Source: Pseudomonas fluorescens (lineage in GTDB: Bacteria > Pseudomonadota > Gammaproteobacteria > Pseudomonadales > Pseudomonadaceae). Taken from it: DNA of 64,000 nucleotides. The translations under genes were made by a program, and so were the position numbers. The first letter of the stretch is position 1. Every line of letters starts with the position of its first letter. This document shows, one piece after another, positions 56,434 through 63,967 of this stretch. Location: assembly GCF_019212185.1 (NCBI RefSeq), contig NZ_CP078138.1, positions 2,586,501 to 2,650,500 of the forward strand, written 5' to 3'. The notes beneath the pieces are model-generated. The model had not been told where the DNA came from. It worked only from the letters and a program-made list of their open reading frames with translations, and made no database searches.

Positions 56434-56820
56434 TCATCTGAACTTAAGTAGAGTAGAGGCCACCAAAAACCAGGCGATACTTCCAATCAGCATCGCTGTA
56501 TCGATTTTCAGAAGGCGCTTCAGATGGGGAGGGAAGTTGGCAATATCATCTTTGTCAAAGTCGCCAGTGCGGATATTTGACTTCGGAAACACAATCATTC
56601 CTGCGATTTTGTTGACCAGAAGCATGCCTCCGAACCAGCCCTGCGTTCGTGCTCCACGCCAAATGTAGATGTAGCGGCTATTTGGGAGGGCGTCCATCAT
56701 GGCGTCGAGGTGGCGGCGGATCAGGTACATGTTGAATGCGATATTTATATGCATTAACAAGATCGGACCTGCTAATAAGCAGATAAATAACCACGACGTC
56801 CAGAATGTCTCCCTTGTCAC
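56434..56820 (-). CDS. small membrane protein, immunity array, group C
   Basis: The 128-residue product starts MTRETFWTSWLFICLLAGP and carries the complete group C core (LYLIRRHLD-like YLIRRHLDAMMDALPNS; QGWFGGMLLVNKIAGM; NFPPHLKRLLKI). It is most similar to the genes at 55609 and 57044 and may show the intact form of the N-terminus that is damaged in the latter. Inferred immunity protein. Confidence 0.72.
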   Translation of the reverse strand: MTRETFWTSWLFICLLAGPILLMHINIAFNMYLIRRHLDAMMDALPNSRYIYIWRGARTQGWFGGMLLVNKIAGMIVFPKSNIRTGDFDKDDIANFPPHLKRLLKIDTAMLIGSIAWFLVASTLLKFR

Positions 56821-56840
56821 AACGTAGTCTCCCTATTATT

Positions 56841-56994
56841 TGACGGCGGCAGTGCGCATGAAGTGAAAGGCCGAAATGACCACTTGTCATCAGCAACTCC
56901 ACCTTGATTTTAGAAGCTGCTCGATGCGACTCCCATCAATCTTATAGCAATGGTCCTCTCTTGCATGTGAGGGCCACCCATGTCGGTCACTTAT
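56841..56994 (-). pseudogene. decayed copy of the 55986-56369 membrane gene
   Basis: The region matches both ends of the 55986 gene but lacks its middle. Near 56994 an ATA stands where the intact copy has its ATG, followed by a matching GACCGACATGGG and a similar GGTCCTC-type stretch. The left part keeps the CCTTGATTTT...AAGC match to the intact gene's 3' part. About 230 bases of the middle are missing. It shows loss within the array. Confidence 0.65.
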
Positions 56995-57043
56995 AAAACT
57001 AATGGGTTGGCCTTTTGCTCAGTTGAAGAGTATAGACTAGTAG

Positions 57044-57391
57044 TCACTTGAATTTAGATAGTGCATAGCCGGCAAGCATCCACACTGCCGTGCCAATTAG
57101 AATTGCACAGTCGATTTTGAGAAGACGTTTCAAGTGGGGCGGGAAGTTAGCAATGTCAGCGCTGTCCACATCACCCAATTTTATATACGCCTTCGGCCAC
57201 ATCACCATGCCACCAATTTTGGAGAGCAGAATCATTCCTCCGTACCAACCCTGTTTCCTCAGGCTCTCGCCCCAAATATAGATATAACGACTATTCGGTA
57301 GCGCGTCTATCATGTCGTCCAAATGGCGACGGACTAGATATAAGTTGAATACGAGCTGTATATAAATTAATAAGAGCAGACCTGCGCGCAT
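57044..57391 (-). CDS. small membrane protein, immunity array, group C with damaged start
   Basis: The open frame from ATG 57391 gives 115 residues with the group C core (VRRHLDDMIDALPNSRYIYIW; QGWYGGMILL; NFPPHLKRLLKI). It lacks a normal ribosome-binding site. In frame, a CTG at 57403 has GGAA seven bases upstream, exactly where an ATG would be expected, and a TAG lies before it. Compared with the 56434 copy, about seven residues of the first membrane segment are also missing. It may be a CTG-started gene or one that has lost its start. Confidence 0.6.
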   Translation of the reverse strand: MRAGLLLLIYIQLVFNLYLVRRHLDDMIDALPNSRYIYIWGESLRKQGWYGGMILLSKIGGMVMWPKAYIKLGDVDSADIANFPPHLKRLLKIDCAILIGTAVWMLAGYALSKFK

Positions 57392-57596
57392 CCAAAAATT
57401 CAGCTAAAAATTCCAATGCTCATCGTCGATCAATTTATTGCTCGCTCGAAATCATTTCACCTGGGTTCTCACTCCGTAATCCGGTATATGCCCCGCGCCA
57501 CCAGCTTATCTCAGTGACGTAGCAGGCTTCGAGCTCTGCGAAGCCCGCTAAGGTTCTCGTGCGATAAATTTTTGCCATTGCAAAGCAATTTTAAGT

Positions 57597-57986
57597 TTAT
57601 TTTAGTATTCCCGATTTTCTGAGAATAAATAGTGTGAACAACCCGATGAGTAGCGTGATACACACCCAATGGAGAACTACTAGTTTTCGCTTGAGTAGCG
57701 CAGGAAAGTTCTTTATGTCATCTGCATCGGCGTTTCCGCGCTTGATGTACATCCCTGGGAATGTGAGAACTCCGGAGATGCCACCAACTAACAGGAATTT
57801 TCCCCACGGCCCACCTTGATTTAGCGGAGTTAAGGTTTTGATCAGGGAGCAGTTTTTTAGATGCTCCAGCATATAGTCCATCTTGGTGTATGCGAGGTGA
57901 AAATTAACACCCATCCAGATGAAAATGCCTCCGAAGTCCAGTAGTCCGGCAGTAAGAAATATTTTGTCGGCAAGACTTATGCTCAT
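57597..57986 (-). CDS. small membrane protein, immunity array, group B first copy
   Basis: The 129-residue protein MSISLADKIFLTAGLLDFGG is the partner of the 54602 copy and shares HLAYTKMDYMLEHLKN, GGPWGKFLLVGGISG and the LRKSGILK end. The core GPWG..LL.GGISG..TFP..Y.KRG is shared with group A, so all groups appear to be one superfamily. Three membrane segments; inferred immunity protein. Confidence 0.73.
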   Translation of the reverse strand: MSISLADKIFLTAGLLDFGGIFIWMGVNFHLAYTKMDYMLEHLKNCSLIKTLTPLNQGGPWGKFLLVGGISGVLTFPGMYIKRGNADADDIKNFPALLKRKLVVLHWVCITLLIGLFTLFILRKSGILK

Positions 57987-58063
57987 TTGAATATCTCGCG
58001 AATTACCCTAAATGCCGCAAGCTAGCTTGCTCGTGAACTTCTGAGTTGATCCGATATGGGTTT

Positions 58064-58453
58064 TTAGATTTCGAACGCTTCTATGATTTCTGCTAAAGCC
58101 ACAAATATCGTCGTAGAGGTCAGTAATGCGATTACGCTCCAGTGTAGTGCTATAAGTTTTTTCTTCATTGGCAATGGAAGATTAGCTAGATCTTCGGTGC
58201 TGATGCCGCCTCGCTTGAGAAAAAAACCAGGAAAGGTAACGATGCTTGATACTCCCCCAATCAATAGCAACTTTCCCCACGGGCCGGAATTGTTGAGAAA
58301 GGCACGCTCCCTGACTGCCGAGCTGTTTTTCAGAAGATCCAGAATCAGATCCATCTTCGTGTAGGCCATATGCAGTGCGACGGCTATCCATATCCAAATG
58401 CCAAGGACACCCAGACCACAAAGCAGGCTGATGATGGTCATGGCGGTAGTCAT
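58064..58453 (-). CDS. small membrane protein, immunity array, group A first copy
   Basis: The 129-residue product's ATG overlaps the effector stop (ATGA), so it is translationally coupled to the toxin as primary immunity genes often are. It has three likely membrane segments and the shared core GPWGKLLLIGG and FFLKRGG. The near-identical relative at 55122 stands at the other end of the array. This gene is the best candidate for the cognate immunity protein. Confidence 0.78.
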   Translation of the reverse strand: MTTAMTIISLLCGLGVLGIWIWIAVALHMAYTKMDLILDLLKNSSAVRERAFLNNSGPWGKLLLIGGVSSIVTFPGFFLKRGGISTEDLANLPLPMKKKLIALHWSVIALLTSTTIFVALAEIIEAFEI

Positions 58454-59853
58454 TTCACATTCTCATAAATCAGTTCGCCGATTCGCTCTCCAGCCTTTCC
58501 GATTGCTTTTCCTCCGACATATGATCCGACGCCCACAGTTACAATTCCACAGACTAGAGTTGCTATACCTACAGTGGGTACGCCGAGCCCTGCACAAATG
58601 AAAGCAGTAGTAGTTCCGGTCAAAGCGGCGCCTGCCGCCGCGTTTCCACCGAGACCACCCAGAAAGCTCCCTGTCTCAGTAAACTTCACTTTTTCGCATG
58701 CCTCCGCATTCCCGGCAGAGCACACTTCCTGGACCTTTAAGACCGAAGCCCCTCCACCAATAGCCGTACCCACCCAGCCACCGTATTTAACAATCTTGGA
58801 AGCTTTCGCCACGCCATCAATATGAGTGGAATACCCCGGAATTTGTCCCGCTCCTCCCGCTTGGGTCCATTGGTGAACCAGGCTGCGGCTGGAGATGCCC
58901 AATGCGCTTCGCAAATTCGGGTGATCAGGAAATCCGATGTTTTTACGAATCATGCCGTCGAGGTGCAGATTGAGTTTTCCAAGCAGCTCTTTACGCTCGG
59001 CGAAAAACGTTGCAGAGCGCAGGTGCCCGTCTACCTGAAATGAACGTTGATGCAGGGATTCGATATCGCTCAGGATGGTTTTCACATTATTCAGATGGCT
59101 GGTGAGCATGGATCCCCTGATACCGATGGCGTCCGAACCCAAGGTTAGAATGGCGGCTATCTCATTTCGATGACTGGCCATGAAATCAGCTTCGTCGGTG
59201 CTGAGTGGCGCCAGTGCTTCCCACGCCTGAGCCGACGCCTGCATCAACAACGCCTCCTCCTTTGTGCACTGAAAATTACGCGGATCACTCAGCACAATCA
59301 TCGACCCCGCCTTCACCTCTCCACGATGAGGATTGAGCGCCTGGAATTTGCGCATCACCACCGGGTCGCGGGTGGGGAAGAGGGTGGCTTCGAGGGCTTC
59401 GCGGGTGGTGCTTTTGGGCACGATGTAGAAGCCGGGTTCGGCGCCGGCGAATCCGCTGATGGGCGCGGCGGCGGGTTGGCTCGACAGGGTGAAGCTGGAC
59501 GGCTGCGGCGTCGGTCGCGGAGCGGATGTCGGGGTGGCTTCGGTGGTGCGGCGCATCGGTTGCGCGGCTGAGGGTTGTTTGACGTATCGCGCGGTGTAGA
59601 CCGAGGGCGTCAGCGTGGCTTTGCAGGGGCAATTGCTGCGGCTGTCGAGGGTGCCGGCCATCAGCCTGCCGTGGCTCTCCATGTGGGAAATACCGCCGAC
59701 GATGCGGTAGGTTTTGCCGTTTATCCCGCAGGTCACCCGATCGCCTTCGCAGGCATGCAGCAAGCCGTACAGGTTGATTCGCGGATCACCGTCCAGTACT
59801 TCGCCGCCGCAACTGGTTTTATCGCCCAGGCCAATGAAAAATCCTTCACTCAT
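58450..59853 (-). CDS. PAAR-domain T6SS effector with hydrophobic glycine-rich C-terminus
   Basis: A 467-residue protein. Residues 1-85 are a PAAR-type tip domain (SEGFFIGLGDKTSCGGEVL; CEGDRVTC; AGTLDSRSNCPC). A Pro/Ser-rich linker spans about 95-130, then a LysM-like segment is seen at about 141-190 (GFYIVPKS ... NPHRGEVKAGSMIVLSD), then a helical region. The C-terminus has two hydrophobic Gly-rich stretches (about 356-375 and 395-452, e.g. GGLGGNAAAGAALTG) that resemble glycine-zipper pore-forming domains. No signal peptide or enzyme motif is present. The following gene overlaps its stop. A membrane-disrupting antibacterial effector is the likely reading. Confidence 0.83.
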   Translation of the reverse strand: MSEGFFIGLGDKTSCGGEVLDGDPRINLYGLLHACEGDRVTCGINGKTYRIVGGISHMESHGRLMAGTLDSRSNCPCKATLTPSVYTARYVKQPSAAQPMRRTTEATPTSAPRPTPQPSSFTLSSQPAAAPISGFAGAEPGFYIVPKSTTREALEATLFPTRDPVVMRKFQALNPHRGEVKAGSMIVLSDPRNFQCTKEEALLMQASAQAWEALAPLSTDEADFMASHRNEIAAILTLGSDAIGIRGSMLTSHLNNVKTILSDIESLHQRSFQVDGHLRSATFFAERKELLGKLNLHLDGMIRKNIGFPDHPNLRSALGISSRSLVHQWTQAGGAGQIPGYSTHIDGVAKASKIVKYGGWVGTAIGGGASVLKVQEVCSAGNAEACEKVKFTETGSFLGGLGGNAAAGAALTGTTTAFICAGLGVPTVGIATLVCGIVTVGVGSYVGGKAIGKAGERIGELIYENVK

Positions 59854-60169
59854 GGATGTTGCTCCCTGTTAAGTGACCGAGTTCAAATTGATTGCGGTCG
59901 TGCTTCAAGTTCTATGCAACAGGCATCGATCGACCATTGGCTAGTTCTTGTAGCTACAGGTCGTTGCTGTCGCGGCGTCGGCAAGCAGGGCGCTAACATG
60001 GCGATGAATGTATTCGAAGTAAATAGGACGTTTCCGAGACTAATGTAGTCCGCAGGAAATAACTTGCGTAGTGGTGCCTCGGCAATACTTGATTGCGATC
60101 TGTCAGTGAAACTATGAGTTATCTGTAAGTTAAATGACGTAATTACTAATCAGAGAGAAAATTCCCACA
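59854..60169. promoter_or_regulatory. upstream region of the PAAR effector
   Basis: No gene, REP or strong terminator is seen in these 316 bases. The left 100 bases or so should hold the effector promoter, while the right part ends at the convergent-side stop of the LysR gene. It is moderately AT-rich close to the LysR end. Confidence 0.45.
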
Positions 60170-61057
60170 TCAACTATCCGCCGCAAACAAACTACTGATC
60201 AAATTGAATGCATTAACTTTCACCGCACTCTCCAACCCCATCCACGCCAACCCGGTGGTCGCCCGATAGTCCCCCAACTCCAGTGGCCGCGAGATGACGT
60301 TGGCGGGGAGGGCGCGGCCGGCGTTGGCGGGGAGCAGGCCGACGCCGAGTCCGGCGGAGACCAGGGCGAGCATGGTGGTGAATTCGCCGAGTTCGGCGCC
60401 GATTTGCAGTTGTGTGCCCTGGGCGGCCAGGGCCTGCATCAGGCCGTCGTGGAAGCCGGGGGCGTAGCGGCGGGCGAGGATCAGTAGCGGGATGTCGGCC
60501 AGATCGCTCGGATGCAGGGTTTCACGGGTGGCCAGGGGATGATCGCTGGGGAAGGCGACGAGGAAGGTTTCCCGCAGGACTTCCAGGGTCTGAATGCCGG
60601 GGATCACGGCGGGCAGGCGCATCAGGCCGAAGTCCAGTTGGCCGCTTTTCAACGCTGCCGCTTGCTCGGGGCCGGACATGTCCTTGAGTTGCAGTTCGAT
60701 GCGTGGAAAGCGCTCATGCAGGGTGCGGATCAGGGTCGGCAGCAGTTGCGGCAGGACTGAGGAGACGAAGCCCAGGCGCACCCGACCGATTTCGCCGCGC
60801 CCCGACGCCCGGGCGATATCTGCTGCGTGAGCCGCTTGATGCAAAGTCGCCTGGGCTTCGGGGAGGAAGATCGCGCCGACCTCGGTTAGCGCCACCGAGT
60901 GCCGATTGCGCTCGAACAGGCTGACGCCCAGTTCCTCCTCCAGCAGCTTGATCTGCATGCTCAGGGCCGGCTGCACGATGGACAGGCGGCGCGCGGCGCG
61001 ACCGAAATGCAACTCTTCGGCGAGGGTCACGAAGGAGCGCAGGTGTTTGATTTCCAT
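60170..61057 (-). CDS. LysR-type regulator
   Basis: A 295-residue regulator from ATG 61057 (MEIKHLRSFVTLAEELHFG), with the N-terminal HTH (AARRLSIVQPALSMQIKLLEE) and effector-binding C-terminus. An ATG seven codons earlier would also work but the family begins here. It is divergent from the SDR/MFS unit, and a T-N11-A palindrome lies between them at 61093-61111. Confidence 0.9.
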   Translation of the reverse strand: MEIKHLRSFVTLAEELHFGRAARRLSIVQPALSMQIKLLEEELGVSLFERNRHSVALTEVGAIFLPEAQATLHQAAHAADIARASGRGEIGRVRLGFVSSVLPQLLPTLIRTLHERFPRIELQLKDMSGPEQAAALKSGQLDFGLMRLPAVIPGIQTLEVLRETFLVAFPSDHPLATRETLHPSDLADIPLLILARRYAPGFHDGLMQALAAQGTQLQIGAELGEFTTMLALVSAGLGVGLLPANAGRALPANVISRPLELGDYRATTGLAWMGLESAVKVNAFNLISSLFAADS

Positions 61058-61092
61058 GGGGCGGCACCGGGTCGGCAAGGGCTAAAAAACGG

Positions 61093-61111
61093 TGATCATA
61101 GATTTTGATCA
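61093..61111. promoter_or_regulatory. LysR-type operator
   Basis: TGATCATAGATTTTGATCA pairs two TGATCA blocks and holds the T-N11-A LysR pattern (TCATAGATTTTGA). It lies 36-54 bases before the LysR gene and 96 bases before the SDR gene. Confidence 0.65.
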
Positions 61112-61206
61112 GCAGATCAGCAATGACGATTGGACGCTGCGCAGCCGCTGCGGTGAACTGGCGCACAAGGCCGCTAAATGTTCAAAGGCCATTTGTGGAG
61201 AACAGT

Positions 61207-61980
61207 ATGTCATTCGATAACAATAGCTTCCGCCTCGACGGACGCAGGGCATTGATCACCGGTTCCGCCAAGGGCATTGGCCTGGAACTGGCCCGAGGGC
61301 TGGCGGCAGCGGGCGCCACGGTGGTGATCAATGATCGCAATCCTGAAAAAGCCGCGCACATCGCCAGCCAGTTAAGGGACGAAGGACTGAGTGCCGAGTC
61401 GGCGGCCTTCGATGTCACTGATCGCCATGCCTTGGGCGAGGCAATCGAACAGATCGAACGCCGCAGCGGTGCCATCGACATCCTCATCAACAACGCCGGG
61501 ATCCAGCGCCGCGCGCCGCTGGAAGACTTTGACGCCAATGACTGGCACGAGCTGATGCGGGTCAACCTCGACGGGGTGTTCCATGTGTCCCAGGCGGTGG
61601 CCCGGCACATGATCGGTCGCGGTCGCGGCAAGATCATCAACATCTGCTCGGTGCAGAGCGAGCTGGCGCGGCCGACCATCGCGCCCTACGCCGCGTCCAA
61701 GGGCGCGGTGAAGATGCTGACCAAGGGCATGTGCGCCGAATGGGCGCGCCACGGCATTCAAGCCAACGGTCTGGCGCCGGGCTACTTCGCCACCGAGATG
61801 AATCGCGCGCTGGTGGCCGACCAGAACTTCTCCGACTGGCTATGCAAACGCACGCCAGCCGGGCGCTGGGGACGGGTCGAGGAGTTGTGCGGTGCTGCGG
61901 TGTTTCTCGCCTCACCTGCGTCGGACTTCATCAATGGCCAGACCCTGTTCGTCGACGGAGGCCTGACCAGCGTGGTTTGA
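61207..61980 (+). CDS. short-chain dehydrogenase/reductase, gluconate 5-dehydrogenase-like
   Basis: A 257-residue classical SDR, started at ATG 61207 (GGAG seven bases upstream). It has the cofactor motif TGSAKGIGLEL, the NNAG motif and active-site Tyr-X3-Lys in APYAASKGA, with C-terminal INGQTLFVDGG. The shape is close to IdnO/gluconate 5-dehydrogenases. With the MFS transporter next to it, it probably oxidises or reduces an imported sugar acid or polyol. Confidence 0.9.
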   Translation: MSFDNNSFRLDGRRALITGSAKGIGLELARGLAAAGATVVINDRNPEKAAHIASQLRDEGLSAESAAFDVTDRHALGEAIEQIERRSGAIDILINNAGIQRRAPLEDFDANDWHELMRVNLDGVFHVSQAVARHMIGRGRGKIINICSVQSELARPTIAPYAASKGAVKMLTKGMCAEWARHGIQANGLAPGYFATEMNRALVADQNFSDWLCKRTPAGRWGRVEELCGAAVFLASPASDFINGQTLFVDGGLTSVV

Positions 61981-61996
61981 CCGAACACCGGTAGTC

Positions 61997-62010
61997 AAAA
62001 CAAAAACAAC
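61997..62010 (+). promoter_or_regulatory. A-rich Crc/Hfq-type motif before the sugar-acid transporter
   Basis: AAAACAAAAACAAC lies immediately before the AGGGG ribosome-binding site and 12 bases before the ATG at 62022. It matches the AANAANAA repression pattern. Confidence 0.55.
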
Positions 62011-62021
62011 AGGGGACACCC

Positions 62022-63320
62022 ATGAGCACACTCAAGCAGCAAGCACTGCCGCTGGCTGACGACAGCCGTCCACGCAGTACGGTCAAGGGCTTCGCCAGCA
62101 AGCGCTGGTGGTACCTGATACCGCTGATTTTCATCACTTACAGCCTGGCCTATCTGGACCGCGCCAACTACGGTTTCGCCAGTGCCGCCGGGATCGAGCA
62201 GGACCTGGGCATCACCAAGAGCACCTCGTCGCTGATCGGCGCCTTGTTCTTCCTCGGCTACTTTTTCTTCCAGGTGCCGGGGGCGATCTACGCGCAGAAA
62301 TACAGCGTGCGCAAGCTGGTGTTCTGCAGCCTGATCCTCTGGGGCATCTGCGCCATGGCCACCGGGCTGGTGACCAATATCCCGATGCTGATGGTGATCC
62401 GCGTGTCGCTGGGCATTGTCGAAGCCGCGGTGATGCCGGCCATGCTGATCTTCATCAGTAACTGGTTCACCCGCAAGGAACGCTCGCGGGCCAACACCTT
62501 CCTGGTGCTCGGCAACCCGGTGACGGTGCTGTGGATGTCGGTGCTTTCGGGCTACCTGATCCAGGCCTGGGGCTGGCGCGAAATGTTTGTCATCGAGGGC
62601 GCGCCGGCGGTGCTCTGGGCGTTTGTCTGGTGGCGCATGGCGCGGGACAAACCGGAGCAGGTCGACTGGCTGACCCGCCAGGAAAAAGACCAGTTGGCCG
62701 AGACTCTGGCGCAAGAGCAGAAGGGCATGCAGGTGGTGCGCAATTATCGCCAGGCCTTTACCCGCCCGGTAGTGTTGCAACTGTGCGCCGTGCATGCGCT
62801 GTGGAGCATCGGTGTCTACGGTTTCATCATGTGGTTGCCGACCATCATCAAGCAGGCGGCTGCCGCCGATATCGTCACTGTCGGCTGGTTGAGCGCCGTG
62901 CCTTACGTGGCTGCGGTCGCCGCCATGCTCGCGGTGTCCTGGGCGTCGGATAAAACCCAGCAGCGCAAACACTTTGTCTGGCCGCTGCTGGCCCTGGGGG
63001 CGCTGGCGTTTTTCTGCTCTTACCTGCTGGGTTCCAGTCACTTCTGGTTGTCGTTTGCCTTGCTGACCATCGCCGGTGCCGCGTTGTACGCACCCTATGG
63101 GCCGTTCTTTGCGCTGATCCCCGAGCTGCTGCCGGCCAATGTGTTCGGCGGCGCGATTGGCCTGATCAATGCTTGCGGTGCACTGGGCGCCTTCATCGGC
63201 TCGTGGATCGTCGGCTATCTGATCGGCCTGACCGGCAACCCCGGCGCGGCCTATATCTTCATGACCGCCGGTGTGCTGTCGTCGGCGCTGCTGATGGCCT
63301 GGGTCAAGGTCCGCCGCTAA
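62022..63320 (+). CDS. MFS transporter, anion:cation symporter (sugar-acid) type
   Basis: The 432-residue product starts MSTLKQQALPLADDSRPRS and has 12 helices in the order of the ACS branch (hexuronate, gluconate or galactonate carriers): LAYLDRANYGFASA early, FTRKERSRANTFL before the central loop, and a C-terminal half with GAIGLINACGALGAFIGSW. It lies 41 bases after the SDR gene, so it likely imports that enzyme's substrate. A hairpin terminator follows. Confidence 0.9.
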   Translation: MSTLKQQALPLADDSRPRSTVKGFASKRWWYLIPLIFITYSLAYLDRANYGFASAAGIEQDLGITKSTSSLIGALFFLGYFFFQVPGAIYAQKYSVRKLVFCSLILWGICAMATGLVTNIPMLMVIRVSLGIVEAAVMPAMLIFISNWFTRKERSRANTFLVLGNPVTVLWMSVLSGYLIQAWGWREMFVIEGAPAVLWAFVWWRMARDKPEQVDWLTRQEKDQLAETLAQEQKGMQVVRNYRQAFTRPVVLQLCAVHALWSIGVYGFIMWLPTIIKQAAAADIVTVGWLSAVPYVAAVAAMLAVSWASDKTQQRKHFVWPLLALGALAFFCSYLLGSSHFWLSFALLTIAGAALYAPYGPFFALIPELLPANVFGGAIGLINACGALGAFIGSWIVGYLIGLTGNPGAAYIFMTAGVLSSALLMAWVKVRR

Positions 63321-63325
63321 ATACC

Positions 63326-63355
63326 CAACGGGCACTCCCTGGAGTGCCCGTTGGC
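63326..63355 (+). terminator. terminator after the sugar-acid transporter
   Basis: CAACGGGCACTCC and GGAGTGCCCGTTG pair almost end to end with a two-base loop, followed by a weak T-containing GCTTATT. It ends the SDR/MFS transcript and may also stop transcripts arriving from the right on the minus strand. Confidence 0.75.
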
Positions 63356-63372
63356 TTATTGCCCGTCGGTGT

Positions 63373-63575
63373 TTACGCGCTGGCAGGTGCCAGGCGCCCG
63401 AGGCGCAGCCAGCCGATGATCACCGCGGCAATCAGCAGGAAGCCCAGGTAGCCGAACAGCGGGTAGACCTGGCCGACCAGGCTGATGAAGCCCACCAGGC
63501 TGCCGACGAAAGCCAGCGCACTCGCCGCTGCCGAGCCGAGGCGAAATTTTCGTGTGCCGGCCGGCAGCAACCCAG
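63373..63575 (-). pseudogene. truncated YkvI-like membrane protein, C-terminal part
   Basis: The open frame ends at 63373 and codes about 65 residues with two hydrophobic helices (FVGSLVGFISLVGQVYPLFG; YLGFLLIAAVIIGWLRLG) that look like the C-terminus of the YkvI/HAAAP-related membrane proteins. No complete upstream part or ribosome-binding site is present; the similarity stops near 63575 where sequence of the opposite strand begins. It is the 3' relic of a longer gene. Confidence 0.5.
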
Positions 63576-63760
63576 CGCCCGCGATCTATTGGAAGTCTTA
63601 GCCTCGATGTCGTTTGCAAACAGGGCCATTGATGCGGTAGGCGCAGTCATGCCGAGAGTCGAGCGAGACGCCCGGGCAGCCTGTTGAACCGACGAGGAAG
63701 CCGCTGCGTTTCTGGTGGAGCTGAGCAAGTCGATCAACCAAGAGTTAGAAGATCATGGAT
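63576..63760 (+). pseudogene. truncated regulator, possible MarR C-terminus with in-frame stop
   Basis: From about 63576 the plus strand codes DLLEVLASMSFANRAIDA ... RVERDARAAC, a TGA stop, then TDEEAAAFLVELSKSIN to a TAA at 63758-63760. The second part resembles the last helix of MarR-type regulators (EE...L..LL/KSI). The 5' end is missing and the frame is interrupted. The family assignment is tentative. Confidence 0.42.
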
Positions 63761-63967
63761 AATCCAAAATACACACCTGAACGCGTCCAAGGTATCGCTG
63801 CAATCCTGAGCAACGAGAGTCGCCCGACCGATGTCCGCTTGTTGGCAGACGCCGACCTGCTGGGCATCGCCGAGCCTGAGCTAGTCCATCAGTTGGCGGC
63901 GCCCTACGCAAAGGAAGCGCACGACTTGTACAACGAGCTGCGGGCCCTAGTTGGCGACGATGAGTAA
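63755..63967 (+). CDS. hypothetical protein, 70 residues
   Basis: The open frame MDNPKYTPERVQGIAAILSN begins on the end of the upstream relic and has no recognisable family, membrane segment or signal peptide. Charged and Ala/Leu-rich, it may be a helical cytoplasmic protein. It could be an intact downstream gene of the damaged operon. Nothing more is visible in the last 33 bases of the window. Confidence 0.55.
   Translation: MDNPKYTPERVQGIAAILSNESRPTDVRLLADADLLGIAEPELVHQLAAPYAKEAHDLYNELRALVGDDE

Noticed and set aside
56678..56902. A 74-codon minus-strand frame overlapping the immunity array
   Set aside because: It runs out of frame across the group C gene and the decayed copy and shows none of the shared core.
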